Shown: positions 34,339-43,186, numbered from the stretch's first letter. The stretch is DNA of 64,000 nucleotides from Bin75 sp965200435 (GCA_965200435.1 OZ241337.1:1860001-1924000), one strand, 5' to 3'. The notes: generated by a model from the letters alone, not told the origin. Numbers and translations are program-made.

Positions 34339-35172
34339 ATGGGATATAAGAAGATGTTGAACGTCGCGTGGGGACTCGTCCTTATGGTGACGGGAGTCGG
34401 TGCTTCCTGCGTGTTTGCGAGCGACCCGCCACCGGAAGGCGGGACCGAAAGTGTGGCGGTTCGTCTGTATCTGACCGATGGATCCATCCCCATGGACGAT
34501 CCGAACGCTGCGGCGTGGAACACGATCCAACCTTCAGAATTTAAATTGGCTCCCCAGGTCCATTGGCCGGATCGCATTCAGGAAGTTACGGTGAAGTCCG
34601 TCAAAGTTCGCGGGATACACAACGGCCAGGATATGGCCATTCTGCTGGAGTACGCCGATCCGTCGGAAGATGCCGCGGATGCCGCGGCAGTCGAGTTTAT
34701 GGTTGGCGATAAAATGGCCCACTTCGCCCATGGGCAGGAAATGCTCCAAGTCGAGGGTGGGGCGGTCAATATCTGGTACTGGAATAAAGAACGCGGCAAA
34801 GCCACCGACATGAGCGCCAAGGGATTCAAAACGCTTCGGGCACAAGACAATCAGAACGTCTCGGCAACGGGGACTTGGCAGGAAGGAACGTGGCGCGTCG
34901 TGTTTTCCCGGCCACTCCAAACCGGTGATGAGCAGGACGTGCAGGTCACGCCAGGTGAGTGGCGAAACGTGGCCTTCGCGTTTTGGGATGGAGAGATCGT
35001 GGATGGGTCGGCGAAGGAAAGCGGTTCACAGAAAGCCGTTTCATCGTGGTGGTACTTTCGGGCCGAGCCGCTACCGGACAATTCCATTTATGGATACGTC
35101 GTCTTGGGTATTGTGCTTGCTGCCGGCTTTGAGTTTTTCCTGGTGAGAAAAATTCGGAGGGGTCACGAATGA
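34339..35172 (+). CDS. Ethylbenzene dehydrogenase-like heme-b protein (NxrC-like), membrane-anchored
   Basis: A 277-residue exported protein. After a signal peptide (to about residue 26) comes a beta-rich domain of the type II DMSO-reductase-family gamma subunit (SVKVRGIHNGQDMAILLEY; NIWYW; WRVVFSRPL; VAFAFWDGE), which binds one heme b in ethylbenzene dehydrogenase, chlorate reductase and NxrC. Unlike soluble gamma subunits it ends in a membrane helix (YVVLGIVLAAGFEFFLV). No molybdopterin subunit is nearby. ATG 34339 follows AAGGAG at 34325-34330. The ATGA overlap with the next gene shows coupling. Confidence 0.8.
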   Translation: MGYKKMLNVAWGLVLMVTGVGASCVFASDPPPEGGTESVAVRLYLTDGSIPMDDPNAAAWNTIQPSEFKLAPQVHWPDRIQEVTVKSVKVRGIHNGQDMAILLEYADPSEDAADAAAVEFMVGDKMAHFAHGQEMLQVEGGAVNIWYWNKERGKATDMSAKGFKTLRAQDNQNVSATGTWQEGTWRVVFSRPLQTGDEQDVQVTPGEWRNVAFAFWDGEIVDGSAKESGSQKAVSSWWYFRAEPLPDNSIYGYVVLGIVLAAGFEFFLVRKIRRGHE

Positions 35173-36248
35173 GGAAGGAAGAACGAGGCATGCAGCGGGT
35201 CCTTGGCAAGATCGCCGGCGTTGTGATCGTCGCCGTCGTTGTCGTGACGAGCGGATGTGCCCTGTTTGAAGATGAAAGGACCGCGAAAGGCCGGAAACTC
35301 TATCGTCATTATTGCATGCACTGTCACGGCGAAAACGGAAGGCAGCGGGAAGGCTTTAATTGGGAACGAATGCCGGATCCCCGTCCCCGTGATCTGTCGG
35401 AATCCGCGGCGATGTCGACCTTTTCCGACCAGGAAATTTTCAATACGATCTCACGGAACATGCGGGATACCTCCTTGCAGGAAGTCATCGATGATGAAAA
35501 TTACTTTGCGGTCTCAACCATGCCGACCTTCAAATACACCCTTTCCGAAGAGGAACTGTGGGCCGTGGTCGGGTACGTCCGTACGCTGCACGGCGGGTCG
35601 TTGACGTTTGACGTGGAAGGACGGAAAACCGAGTTGGAGTCCGAATTCAAAACTGTGTCGGCTGAACATGATCAGGCCCAACAGGTTATGGAAGAAGCAC
35701 TGGCAAAACAGGAAGCTGAAGAAGCCGCCAGGGCCGCCGAAGAAGAAGATGATGAAGATGTGGACATGGAAGAAAGCGAGGATGACCTAGAGGAGGAGGA
35801 AGAGGAAGAAGAGGAAGTCGTGCTTCCCGAAGAGGAGGCCTATGAAAGGGTGGCGGAAAAATTTCAAGCTGCCCAAGCCGCCTGGGAAAATTTCTCCAAA
35901 CGTCCGAAAATGACGCAAATTGCTCGACCGGATTTATCCACCGCGACCGAGCCTGAACAGATCAGCCTGCAAGCCAAGGGGAAGCACCTGTATTTCAACA
36001 AATATGGGTGTAACGGGTGTCACAGCATCGGAGACGTCGGTGGCTTGGTCGGGCCAGCCTTGGACCGTGCCGGATTCCGGCTCAATGACACGTGGGTGTA
36101 TCGCTGGGTCCGCTACCCGCAAGGCATGAAGAAGCACACGCGGATGCCCAACTTGGGTTTGGACGATCAGGATGCACGAGCGGTGGCGGCGTATCTCGAG
36201 ACCTTGCGGGCGCCCAAACCGGATAAGCCAATCCCCCCTCCTGAATAA
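35169..36248 (+). CDS. Diheme cytochrome c lipoprotein with a long acidic linker
   Basis: A 359-residue protein. A leader ending in lipobox VTSGC is followed by heme domain 1 (CMHCH, residues 49-53), a charged coiled coil with an extremely acidic stretch (about residues 190-220, including a run of eight Glu), and heme domain 2 (CNGCH, 281-285) with Met candidate HTRMPN. The start overlaps the stop of the heme-b protein gene by 4 bp, with GGAGGGG upstream. It is the last gene of the operon; a terminator-like hairpin follows at 36334. Confidence 0.85.
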   Translation: MRKEERGMQRVLGKIAGVVIVAVVVVTSGCALFEDERTAKGRKLYRHYCMHCHGENGRQREGFNWERMPDPRPRDLSESAAMSTFSDQEIFNTISRNMRDTSLQEVIDDENYFAVSTMPTFKYTLSEEELWAVVGYVRTLHGGSLTFDVEGRKTELESEFKTVSAEHDQAQQVMEEALAKQEAEEAARAAEEEDDEDVDMEESEDDLEEEEEEEEEVVLPEEEAYERVAEKFQAAQAAWENFSKRPKMTQIARPDLSTATEPEQISLQAKGKHLYFNKYGCNGCHSIGDVGGLVGPALDRAGFRLNDTWVYRWVRYPQGMKKHTRMPNLGLDDQDARAVAAYLETLRAPKPDKPIPPPE

Positions 36249-36297
36249 CATGGGCAACTTGGTGTCATTGCCGGAAACCCCCGGAATTTGTCATTCC

Positions 36298-36382
36298 TGT
36301 ATGTATTCAGGAATTCGTTGACACGTTTCACGGCCTCCTGCGGCCGTCCCCGGCGGCTTGTATCGGTGATGGCCGCAGGAGG
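36298..36382. terminator. Bidirectional hairpin between convergent genes, starting in an IS-like end
   Basis: CCTCCTGCGGCC (36334-36345) and GGCCGCAGGAGG (36371-36382) are exact inverted repeats between the convergent diheme cytochrome and ubiA genes. It begins beside TGTATGTATTCAG and TTCGTTGACA at 36298, an orphan copy of the IS-like left end also seen at 22739 and 55687. A terminator role is inferred from position. Confidence 0.5.
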
Positions 36383-36387
36383 TGTGA

Positions 36388-37272
36388 CTACAGCGTTCCT
36401 GCCCAGAGCCCGATCAAAATAGCAAGTCCAACGCCCCCGTGTTGTTTGAACATGGTAAAGGCCTCTGAGGGGGAGACTTCGCCGCGCAGGCGAAGGACTT
36501 GTTGACTCAAGAATCCCGCGACTCCGGCGAGTCCTCCGTGAAACGCTCCGTTGAGATTTTCCAGCCAACCTGCCGTTGCTAAAAGTCCCAGCATGGCTAT
36601 CTCGATGGTTCCCACGGCAATCCACACGTAAGAGCCGAAGAGAATCGCCGATGAGTTCACTCCGATACGGAGATCATCCTCAATGTCCTGGAGCGCATAA
36701 ATGGTATCGTAGGCCAAGGCCCAGCAAATCGTAGCGGTAAAGAGCAGCCACATCGCGGGATCGAGCTGATTGCGAACGGCCGCCCAAGCCATCACGGCTC
36801 CCCACCCGAATGCCAGTCCGAGAAAAAATTGCGGAACACGAAAGAACCGTTTCGTGAAAGGATAGATCGTGGCTAATCCCAATGCGACCGGGCTGAGTCG
36901 TATGGTCAGCGGATTCAGGAAAAAGAGAAGGCTCACGGCTGCGACAAGCAGGACACCGAGTAGAAGGACGGCGTGCCGGGGGCGGAGGGCCCCACTGGCC
37001 AGCGGACGAGTTTGCGTGCGGGTGACTTGGCGGTCAAACGAACGATCTGCCAAATCGTTGATAACGACACCGGCACTTCGCATGATGAACGATCCCGCAA
37101 TGAAAAGGGCGACTAGCAGGACGGAGGGACGGCCCTTTGACGCCAGAATCAATGCCCACAGGGCCGGTAGCGTGAGCAGGAGAGTTCCCGTTTGATTTGA
37201 GAGCCTGATCAGCGAACACAGATGAGCCAGGGGGCTTGCTGCAGGAGCAGATCTGCCATCAGGGCAGGACAT
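36388..37272 (-). CDS. ubiA: UbiA-family prenyltransferase (4-hydroxybenzoate polyprenyltransferase-like)
   Basis: A 294-residue membrane prenyltransferase with the two aspartate motifs NDLADRSFD (about residues 70-78) and DIEDDLRIG (about 190-198) that bind Mg-prenyl diphosphate, and 8-9 helices. Members attach a polyprenyl tail to 4-hydroxybenzoate or to related aromatics in quinone or heme synthesis. The closest overall pattern is 4-hydroxybenzoate transferase, but the acceptor cannot be fixed, and Nitrospirota are usually reported to use menaquinone. ATG at 37272 was chosen; the frame is open further upstream. It is convergent with the respiratory operon. Confidence 0.85.
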   Translation of the reverse strand: MSCPDGRSAPAASPLAHLCSLIRLSNQTGTLLLTLPALWALILASKGRPSVLLVALFIAGSFIMRSAGVVINDLADRSFDRQVTRTQTRPLASGALRPRHAVLLLGVLLVAAVSLLFFLNPLTIRLSPVALGLATIYPFTKRFFRVPQFFLGLAFGWGAVMAWAAVRNQLDPAMWLLFTATICWALAYDTIYALQDIEDDLRIGVNSSAILFGSYVWIAVGTIEIAMLGLLATAGWLENLNGAFHGGLAGVAGFLSQQVLRLRGEVSPSEAFTMFKQHGGVGLAILIGLWAGTL

Positions 37273-37396
37273 TATGTCACGGTAGCGTAGAAGAAAAAAT
37301 CCTGTCAAAGTTGACACAACGCATTTCAGAAAATAAGATGACCGCTCGGCTGGAAGCAGCCGTCTCCCGCCACATTCACGACCTGTTTTTTCCAAG

Positions 37397-37471
37397 GCCG
37401 GCGTAGCTCAGTGGTAGAGCAGCTGATTCGTAATCAGCAGGTCGGTGGTTCAATCCCACTCGCCGGCTCCA
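37397..37471 (+). tRNA. tRNA-Thr (CGT)
   Basis: A 75-nt cloverleaf. Acceptor GCCGGCG (37397-37403) pairs with CGCCGGC (37461-37467), then U and encoded CCA. The anticodon stem-loop CTGATTCGTAATCAG gives anticodon CGT. The T arm contains GGTTCAATCC. Confidence 0.95.
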
Positions 37472-37621
37472 TATTTTCGCTGGTGGGGTAACCCCCAACC
37501 TATGGGGGCAGTGAAGAATAATGCTTGCAATAGACAGAGAATGTGGCATGATAGATAGCTGAGATTCCGCTTAACGACGGCTTGGTTAAGCTCTGTTCAT
37601 CGCGTGGGAAAGGAGGTCTCG

Positions 37622-37894
37622 ATGAAATTCAAAGCCGGCAATTTTGTCGTGTATCAGAAAGAGAAAACCTCGACCCATCCCAGTCTGCGAGCCGAGAAAG
37701 TGTTCCCCGCTCGACATGGTGACACCTATTCTTACATAGTCAAGAAATTCTGGAAGGTCCGAGAAGTCTTTGATGATAACACCATTGAAGTCGAAACCCG
37801 CCGCGGGAAACGTCGGATTTTGGCGTATGGTGACCATCGTTTGCGCAAAGCCGGACTGTGGCAACGGTTGTTTTTCAAAGATCGTTTTTTTTGA
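37622..37894 (+). CDS. Small conserved-looking hypothetical protein, 90 aa
   Basis: A 90-residue basic protein from ATG 37622, preceded by the near-perfect Shine-Dalgarno AAAGGAGGT at 37609-37617, so it is almost certainly translated. It is predicted to be beta-rich (AGNFVVYQKEK; TIEVETRRGKRRILAYGD), reminiscent of small SH3-like barrels, but no family is recognised. No membrane segment or cysteine. It lies alone downstream of tRNA-Thr. Confidence 0.7.
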   Translation: MKFKAGNFVVYQKEKTSTHPSLRAEKVFPARHGDTYSYIVKKFWKVREVFDDNTIEVETRRGKRRILAYGDHRLRKAGLWQRLFFKDRFF

Positions 37895-37991
37895 AGATCA
37901 CATCCTCGCTGGTGAGGACTTCCGCATCCCATCTTTCGAGAGATGACGGGGCGAATCAAACGCCGGCGAAACGGAGCGTCTCGTGCCGTAG

Positions 37992-38240
37992 TTACGAGTT
38001 CTTCTTACCGTAACTGAGCGCAGCAAAGAGAATGCCTCCGACAAAAACCCCCATCAGAAACACCATACTGAAAGCCAAGCCCGTTTGTAGTGCAGACCAG
38101 TTACGCAGCAGTTTGGCTAGAACGGGAGACATGGGGATGTTGACGTGTCCCTCCCAGCCCAACGCTTCATCAAGAACTGGATTTTCTGCGGACGAGTGCT
38201 GTCCGTCGTGATGCATCAATTCTGAAGTAAAAGACGTCAT
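37992..38240 (-). CDS. Small single-helix membrane protein, 82 aa
   Basis: An 82-residue protein with a soluble N-terminus containing several histidines (MHHDGQH) and one membrane helix near residues 54-75 (LAFSMVFLMGVFVGGILFAA), ending in a short basic tail. CGGAG stands 8 bases before the ATG at 38240. Family not recognised; it may be an accessory subunit of an envelope or respiratory complex. The gap to lapA (38241-38578) holds copy 2 of the 144-bp repeat. Confidence 0.6.
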   Translation of the reverse strand: MTSFTSELMHHDGQHSSAENPVLDEALGWEGHVNIPMSPVLAKLLRNWSALQTGLAFSMVFLMGVFVGGILFAALSYGKKNS

Positions 38241-38380
38241 GATGATCGCTCCGTTGAGGATATGGCCACCGTTGAACGATGTCTTCCGCTATGGTGTCAG
38301 TCTCACAGATCCGTGTCAAGGTCTCTGTAAACCCATGCCGCTTTCATAAGGGCAGGAATCATTCTTGGACGAAGTCTGGT

Positions 38381-38528
38381 TAGGGAACCTCTGATTGAGT
38401 GCACGATCGGGCGCATGGCGGCGTGGTGTCCTCGCTCAACCCTCACCTCTCTCTCTGATACGCGTCGGGTTTCGCTCCGGGACGTTTTGCCCTGCATCCC
38501 GCTATCACACGAAATCAGAGGGTCCTTA
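38381..38528 (-). repeat. 144-bp palindromic repeat, copy 2
   Basis: Same element as at 15275 but reversed. TA at both ends (38381-38382 and 38527-38528); ends GGGAACCTCTGATT and AATCAGAGGGTCCT. On the minus strand it begins 50 bp after the lapA stop, so its orientation relative to the upstream gene is the same as in the other copies. Confidence 0.85.
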
Positions 38529-38578
38529 GGCGTTTCTCCAACCAGGGGGGGTATCGAGTCCCGACGGGATCAATGGGG

Positions 38579-38868
38579 CTACGGTGTCCGGTGAGGCGGT
38601 GAAGGGGAAATACCGGATTGTTGGGTCTCTTCCAATTCCATCACCCGTTTATTGAGTTCCGCGATTTTCTGAGACTTCCGGATACGCGCCGGCATGGAAA
38701 CCAGGATATGGATCATGATACCCAGGCAAAGGGTGGTCAGCAAAGCCAGGACGAGTGACCCTTCGAACGTCCACTTGAAAAAAGTGATGGAAACCGTTTG
38801 GTCGTTCTGAAGAGAAAAGGCAACGGTAAAAAAACGAGAATCAGGGTTGCAATGAATGGAAGGGACAT
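38579..38868 (-). pseudogene. LapA-domain membrane protein, frameshifted at a T7 run
   Basis: From ATG at 38868 the first helix reads MSLPFIATLILVF and then hits a run of seven T (38828-38834 on the minus strand). With one more T the frame would continue as TVAFSLQNDQTVSITFFKW, second helix and a C-terminal coiled coil (ELNKRVMELEE), which is the standard two-helix LapA/DUF1049 layout of about 97 residues. As written, the frame leaves the domain. LapA proteins help coordinate lipopolysaccharide assembly. The gene may be broken, rescued by slippage on the T run, or affected by a sequencing error. Confidence 0.65.
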
Positions 38869-39014
38869 TGGTCGACACCTACGGCCGTCTTGATGAGATT
38901 CTTTTGAGTATATAACGAATGTGCCGTTGACGTACACTCTGGGGCAGAAGCCCTCGATTGTCTGGCGGAGAAGCGCCGGTTTGTCCGAGAAGGAAGTTGC
39001 CGGCGGAAGTTTCG

Positions 39015-40101
39015 TGTATAAGTTCAGAAACCTTTGGCACTCCTCGACACAGGAGGAGAGGCCATGCAAATCCACCATGTCGGCTATCGCATCAGGGGGT
39101 TTTATCGACTAACGCAATTCGGGCATCGTTGGGACATGATACCCCACGAAGCCCATCACCGACTCAAGATTCTGCACTTTTGCGCCCGGCATGGCCCAGC
39201 CGCGACGGGGGAGGCCTTTGGCGTCAGCCGCCGGACGCTTTATCGCTGGCAGCGGGCGCTCACTCAGGCTGGCGGGGACCCGCAGGCGTTGGCCGTCCGC
39301 TCTAGGGCCCCCCACCGGCGGCGGCAGGCCACGTGGCCACCCGCCCTGAGCCAAGCGATCCGGCGGCTACGCACCACGTATCCCAACCGTGGGAAGGCCA
39401 AGCTGCACGTCCTACTGCGGCCGTGGTGTGCGCAGCACGGGCTAGCCCTCCCCAGGGTCTCCACCATCGGGCGCCTGATCGCCCGCGCCCCGGACCGGAT
39501 GCGGCACACGCCGAGCCGCCTGGATGCCCGGGGCCGGCCCAAACCCCGGACACGGCGCCGGAAATCCCGCCCGCCCCGGCCCCGCCCCGCCCAGCCCCTG
39601 GCGGTCTTGGCCGGCGATCCCGTTGTGCGGCTCCACGCCGGACTCCGCCGCTACCTATTCACCTTCATCGATCCCTGCAGTCGCTTCGCCTTCGCTGTGG
39701 CCACCGCCACCGCCTCCAGCCGCCATGCCACCCACGCCCTCGATGCACTCTGTGCGTTGCTCCCGGCCCCACCCCGGGTCCTCCTCTCCGATAACGGCCC
39801 GGAGTTCCAGGGGCATTTCCAGCACCGGCTCGATGAACGCGGCATCACCCACTGGTGGACGTATCCCCGATCCCCGAAAATGAACGCTCATGCGGAACGG
39901 TTCAATCGCACCCTGCAAGAGACCTTCGTGGACTACCACGAGGATCTGCTGTTCGACGATTTGGCGGCCTTTAACCGCAAACTGGCCGATTGGTTGCTGG
40001 CCTACAATACCGTGTTGCCCCACCATAGCCTTGGGCGGCAATCTCCGGTACAATCCCTGATTCACCACCAACCCGAGTGCCAAATGTGGTGGCCCCATAC
40101 A
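39015..40101 (+). mobile_element. IS481-like insertion sequence, copy 3
   Basis: A 1087-bp element with ends as in copy 1 and a perfect 5-bp duplication TTTCG (39010-39014 and 40102-40106). It lies about 145 bp upstream of (and divergent from) the lapA start and 95 bp before purH, pointing toward purH. It has no internal indel. Confidence 0.95.
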
Positions 40102-40110
40102 TTTCGTTGA
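39064..40110 (+). CDS. IS481-like DDE transposase, copy 3
   Basis: 348 residues from ATG 39064 (AGGAGGAG just upstream), with the same helix-turn-helix and D-D-E motifs as copy 1. The element supplies no stop; translation adds Phe-Arg from the target duplication and stops at TGA 40108-40110, two codons beyond the right end. This copy is the most likely source of active transposase because its tail is shortest and its frame intact. Confidence 0.9.
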   Translation: MQIHHVGYRIRGFYRLTQFGHRWDMIPHEAHHRLKILHFCARHGPAATGEAFGVSRRTLYRWQRALTQAGGDPQALAVRSRAPHRRRQATWPPALSQAIRRLRTTYPNRGKAKLHVLLRPWCAQHGLALPRVSTIGRLIARAPDRMRHTPSRLDARGRPKPRTRRRKSRPPRPRPAQPLAVLAGDPVVRLHAGLRRYLFTFIDPCSRFAFAVATATASSRHATHALDALCALLPAPPRVLLSDNGPEFQGHFQHRLDERGITHWWTYPRSPKMNAHAERFNRTLQETFVDYHEDLLFDDLAAFNRKLADWLLAYNTVLPHHSLGRQSPVQSLIHHQPECQMWWPHTFR

Positions 40111-40195
40111 TGCCGAGAGACGCATTTGGTAAGCTCAATCTCCGCGTTCTCTTTTCCTTTCATGTATTTTTGCATTGACTATCGAGGGACGAGCA

Positions 40196-41746
40196 ATGGG
40201 CAAGTTGAACCATGCATTGATCAGTGTGTCCGATAAGACGGGCGTTGTGGAGTTTGCCAGGGGACTGGTCGAACTCGGGGGCACCATTCTTTCCACGGGA
40301 GGGACGGCCAACGCCATGCGCATGGCCGGACTGCCGGTCACGGAAGTCTCTTCGCATACCGGGTCTCCGGAGATTCTGGGAGGGCGGGTCAAGACCCTGC
40401 ATCCCAGGATTCACGGAGGCGTGTTGGGTCGGCGGGGGCGAGCCGATGACGTTCGGCAAATGAAGGAACAGGGCATCGAGCCCATCGACCTCGTGGTCGT
40501 TAACCTCTACCCATTCGAGTCGACCATCGCCAAACCGGACTGTACCTTTGAGGAAGCCGTTGAAAACATCGATATTGGAGGTCCGTCTCTGCTTCGGTCG
40601 GCCGCCAAGAATCATGCGGACGTCGTGGTCGTGGTCGACCCGGGCGACTATGGCCGCGTGTTGGAGTCCTTGGAGTCCGGGGTAGTCCCGTTGTCGCTTC
40701 GCCGTGAATTAGCCTGGAAAGTGTTCCAGCACACTTCACGGTATGATGGTCTGATTGCAAATTATTTGAGCCGGCAGGGAAATGGAGCCGAGAAATTTCC
40801 TGCGCGTTTGTCAATGACGTATGAACGGGCCGGGATCTTGCGATACGGCGAAAACCCGCATCAGGAAGGAGCGTTTTACCGGGAGACCGGTAGCACGGAA
40901 CCCTCAATTTCCACGGGTTGCCAACTGCACGGCAAGGCTATGTCCTATAACAATTATCTGGACGCCAACTCGGCTTTGGAGTTGGCGAAAGAATTCACCG
41001 ACGTAGCCGTGGCCATCATCAAACACAATAATCCATGTGGAGTAGCCCTTGGAGCGAATCCAGTCGAAGCCTATCGAAAGGCCAGGGAAACCGATCCGGT
41101 CTCTGCCTTCGGAGGGGTGATTGCCTGCAACCGGCGCGTGGATCTGGACATGGCACGGGAAGTGACCTCAACGTTTGTCGAAGTCCTGCTCGCTCCTGAG
41201 TTTGCCGACGAAGCCATGGCTGAGTTGCAACGAAAAAAGGACTTGCGGCTGTTGTCGGTTGGTTCGCTCGAAAGCCCGAACCGTGAGGGCTATGATATGA
41301 AAAAACTCGTCGGGGGATTGATCCTGCAGGATCGTGACTTGGGCGCCCTCGCGGATTTGAAAACCTTGGTGGTTCCGACCAAACGAAAACCCACAGATGA
41401 CGAATGCGCGGCCTGTGCCTTTGCGTGGAAGGTTTGTAAACACGTGAAGTCCAACGCCATTGTGTTTGCCAATGCCACACAAACCGTGGGCATCGGGGCC
41501 GGACAGATGAGTCGCGTCGATTCCGTCAAATTGGCCGAGATGAAGGCCAATCTGCCGGTCAAGGGCTGCGTCATGGCCTCGGACGCCTTTTTCCCGTTCC
41601 GGGACGGGCTCGATGCGGCTGTCAAGGCCGGTGTGACCGCGGTCATCCAGCCCGGAGGGAGTATCCGCGATGAAGAGGTGGTCAAGGCTGCCGATGAACA
41701 GGACGTGGCGATGATTCTGACGGGCATGCGGCATTTCCGGCATTAA
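40196..41746 (+). CDS. purH: Bifunctional AICAR formyltransferase/IMP cyclohydrolase
   Basis: A 516-residue enzyme for the last two steps of IMP synthesis. The N-terminal MGS-like cyclohydrolase domain (about 1-145) opens LNHALISVSDKTGVVEFA and has STGGTA and KTLHPRIHGG; the C-terminal transformylase domain has RYGENPHQ, the catalytic IIKHNNPCGVA and the C-terminal QPGGSIRDEEV. ATG 40196 is where homology starts. The TAA stop coincides with the left end of a 144-bp repeat, and purD follows. Confidence 0.97.
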   Translation: MGKLNHALISVSDKTGVVEFARGLVELGGTILSTGGTANAMRMAGLPVTEVSSHTGSPEILGGRVKTLHPRIHGGVLGRRGRADDVRQMKEQGIEPIDLVVVNLYPFESTIAKPDCTFEEAVENIDIGGPSLLRSAAKNHADVVVVVDPGDYGRVLESLESGVVPLSLRRELAWKVFQHTSRYDGLIANYLSRQGNGAEKFPARLSMTYERAGILRYGENPHQEGAFYRETGSTEPSISTGCQLHGKAMSYNNYLDANSALELAKEFTDVAVAIIKHNNPCGVALGANPVEAYRKARETDPVSAFGGVIACNRRVDLDMAREVTSTFVEVLLAPEFADEAMAELQRKKDLRLLSVGSLESPNREGYDMKKLVGGLILQDRDLGALADLKTLVVPTKRKPTDDECAACAFAWKVCKHVKSNAIVFANATQTVGIGAGQMSRVDSVKLAEMKANLPVKGCVMASDAFFPFRDGLDAAVKAGVTAVIQPGGSIRDEEVVKAADEQDVAMILTGMRHFRH

Positions 41747-41890
41747 AGAACCTCTGATTGATTGTGATAGCAGGACGCAGGGCAAGGTGTCCCGCAGCGA
41801 AACCGAGACCATCAAAGTGGAGAGTCGAGGGTTGAGCGAGGACACCATGCCGCAATGCACCCGATGGTGCAATCAATCAGAGGTGCCTTG
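41744..41890 (+). repeat. 144-bp palindromic repeat, copy 3 (stop codon of purH)
   Basis: Left end TA-AAGAACCTCTGATT; right end AATCAGAGGTGCCT followed by TG instead of TA. The left TA and next A form the purH TAA. The copy separates purH from purD within a purine gene pair, leaving 27 bp to the purD start. It is the most diverged of the five copies and may be the oldest. Confidence 0.8.
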
Positions 41891-41917
41891 AGACGTGTTT
41901 CACGATCGTTGAGCCCT

Positions 41918-43186
41918 ATGAAGATTCTTGTCATCGGCAGTGGTGGGCGCGAGCATGCCTTGGTCTGGAAACTGGCGTCGAGCCCTCGAGTCACGAAGCT
42001 CTATTGCGCTCCTGGGAACGCAGGAATCAGCCAATTGGCCACGTGTGTGCCTCTCTCGGCGACGGACTTGATGGGGCTGAAAACGTTTGCCGAGCAGGAA
42101 GCCGTGGATCTCACCGTGGTGGGCCCCGAAGCGCCGTTGGCTCTGGGCCTCGCGGATCTGTTTCGAGAAAGCAAACTCAAGGTCTTCGGTCCCACCAGGA
42201 ACGCCGCCAAGATCGAATCCAGTAAAACATTTGCCAAGAACCTGATGGCGAGACAACGGATTCCGACGGCGGATGCTCGTTCATTCGAGAGCGTCAGCCC
42301 CGCGCTCAAATACCTGGAACAATGCTCGCTCCCAATCGTGGTCAAAGCGGATGGGTTGGCTCAGGGGAAAGGCGTGGTGGTTGCCAGGACCGCGCAGGAC
42401 GCTAGGGATACGGTAATCAACATGCTCGAGTATCAAGCATTCCGCGATGCCGGCAAACGAGTGCTCATCGAAGAATGTCTTGAAGGGGAGGAACTGACCC
42501 TGATGGCTTTTGCCGATGGGAAAACCGTGGTGCCTATGCTGGCCGCTCAGGATCATAAGCGGCTGGGGGAAGGCGATACAGGCCCTAATACCGGTGGTAT
42601 GGGGGCGTACGCGCCGGCACCATTAGCCACGCCGACTTTACGCTATGAGATTATGCGAAACGTGTTCTATCCGGCGGTCGAAGGGCTGTCGCGCGTGGGA
42701 AGTCCTTTTTATGGGGTCTTGTACGCGGGACTCATGGTCCGGGAAGGGACGCCTTATGTCTTGGAATTCAATGCGCGGTTTGGCGACCCAGAGACTCAAG
42801 TCGTGTTGCCGTTGCTGAAAACGGATCTTGTCGAAATCTTGGAAGCGGTCGTAGAACATCGTTTGGATCAGACTCATCTCGAATGGTCTGAGGAGTCGGC
42901 GGTTTGTATTGTCTTGACTTCTGGTGGGTATCCGGGCAAGTACATGCAGGGGGTGCCGATCTCCGGACTTCGGGAAGCTTCGGCTCAGGACCGTGTCTCG
43001 GTCTTTCACGCGGGAACCGCTTGGAACGGTCAGGATGTTGTGACGGCCGGAGGCAGGGTGTTGGGGGTGACGGCCTGGGGAACTTCTCTTAGAACGGCGC
43101 ATGATCGCGCCTATGAAGTCTGCAAGAGCATTACGTTTGAGGGGCAATATTTCCGCACCGATATTGCCGGGCGGGCATTGAGGTAG
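41918..43186 (+). CDS. purD: Phosphoribosylamine-glycine ligase
   Basis: A 422-residue ATP-grasp enzyme making GAR in purine synthesis. The N-terminus is KILVIGSGGREHALVWKL; the ATP-grasp part has KADGLAQGKGVVVA (about residues 145-158), GPNTGGMGAYAPAP and LEFNARFGDPE. ATG 41918 chosen by homology; the frame runs upstream into the repeat. Confidence 0.97.
   Translation: MKILVIGSGGREHALVWKLASSPRVTKLYCAPGNAGISQLATCVPLSATDLMGLKTFAEQEAVDLTVVGPEAPLALGLADLFRESKLKVFGPTRNAAKIESSKTFAKNLMARQRIPTADARSFESVSPALKYLEQCSLPIVVKADGLAQGKGVVVARTAQDARDTVINMLEYQAFRDAGKRVLIEECLEGEELTLMAFADGKTVVPMLAAQDHKRLGEGDTGPNTGGMGAYAPAPLATPTLRYEIMRNVFYPAVEGLSRVGSPFYGVLYAGLMVREGTPYVLEFNARFGDPETQVVLPLLKTDLVEILEAVVEHRLDQTHLEWSEESAVCIVLTSGGYPGKYMQGVPISGLREASAQDRVSVFHAGTAWNGQDVVTAGGRVLGVTAWGTSLRTAHDRAYEVCKSITFEGQYFRTDIAGRALR

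Noticed and set aside
34339..35172. Nitrite oxidoreductase locus
   Set aside because: Only an NxrC-like gamma protein is present; no molybdopterin alpha or iron-sulfur beta subunit lies in the window, so NXR cannot be claimed here.
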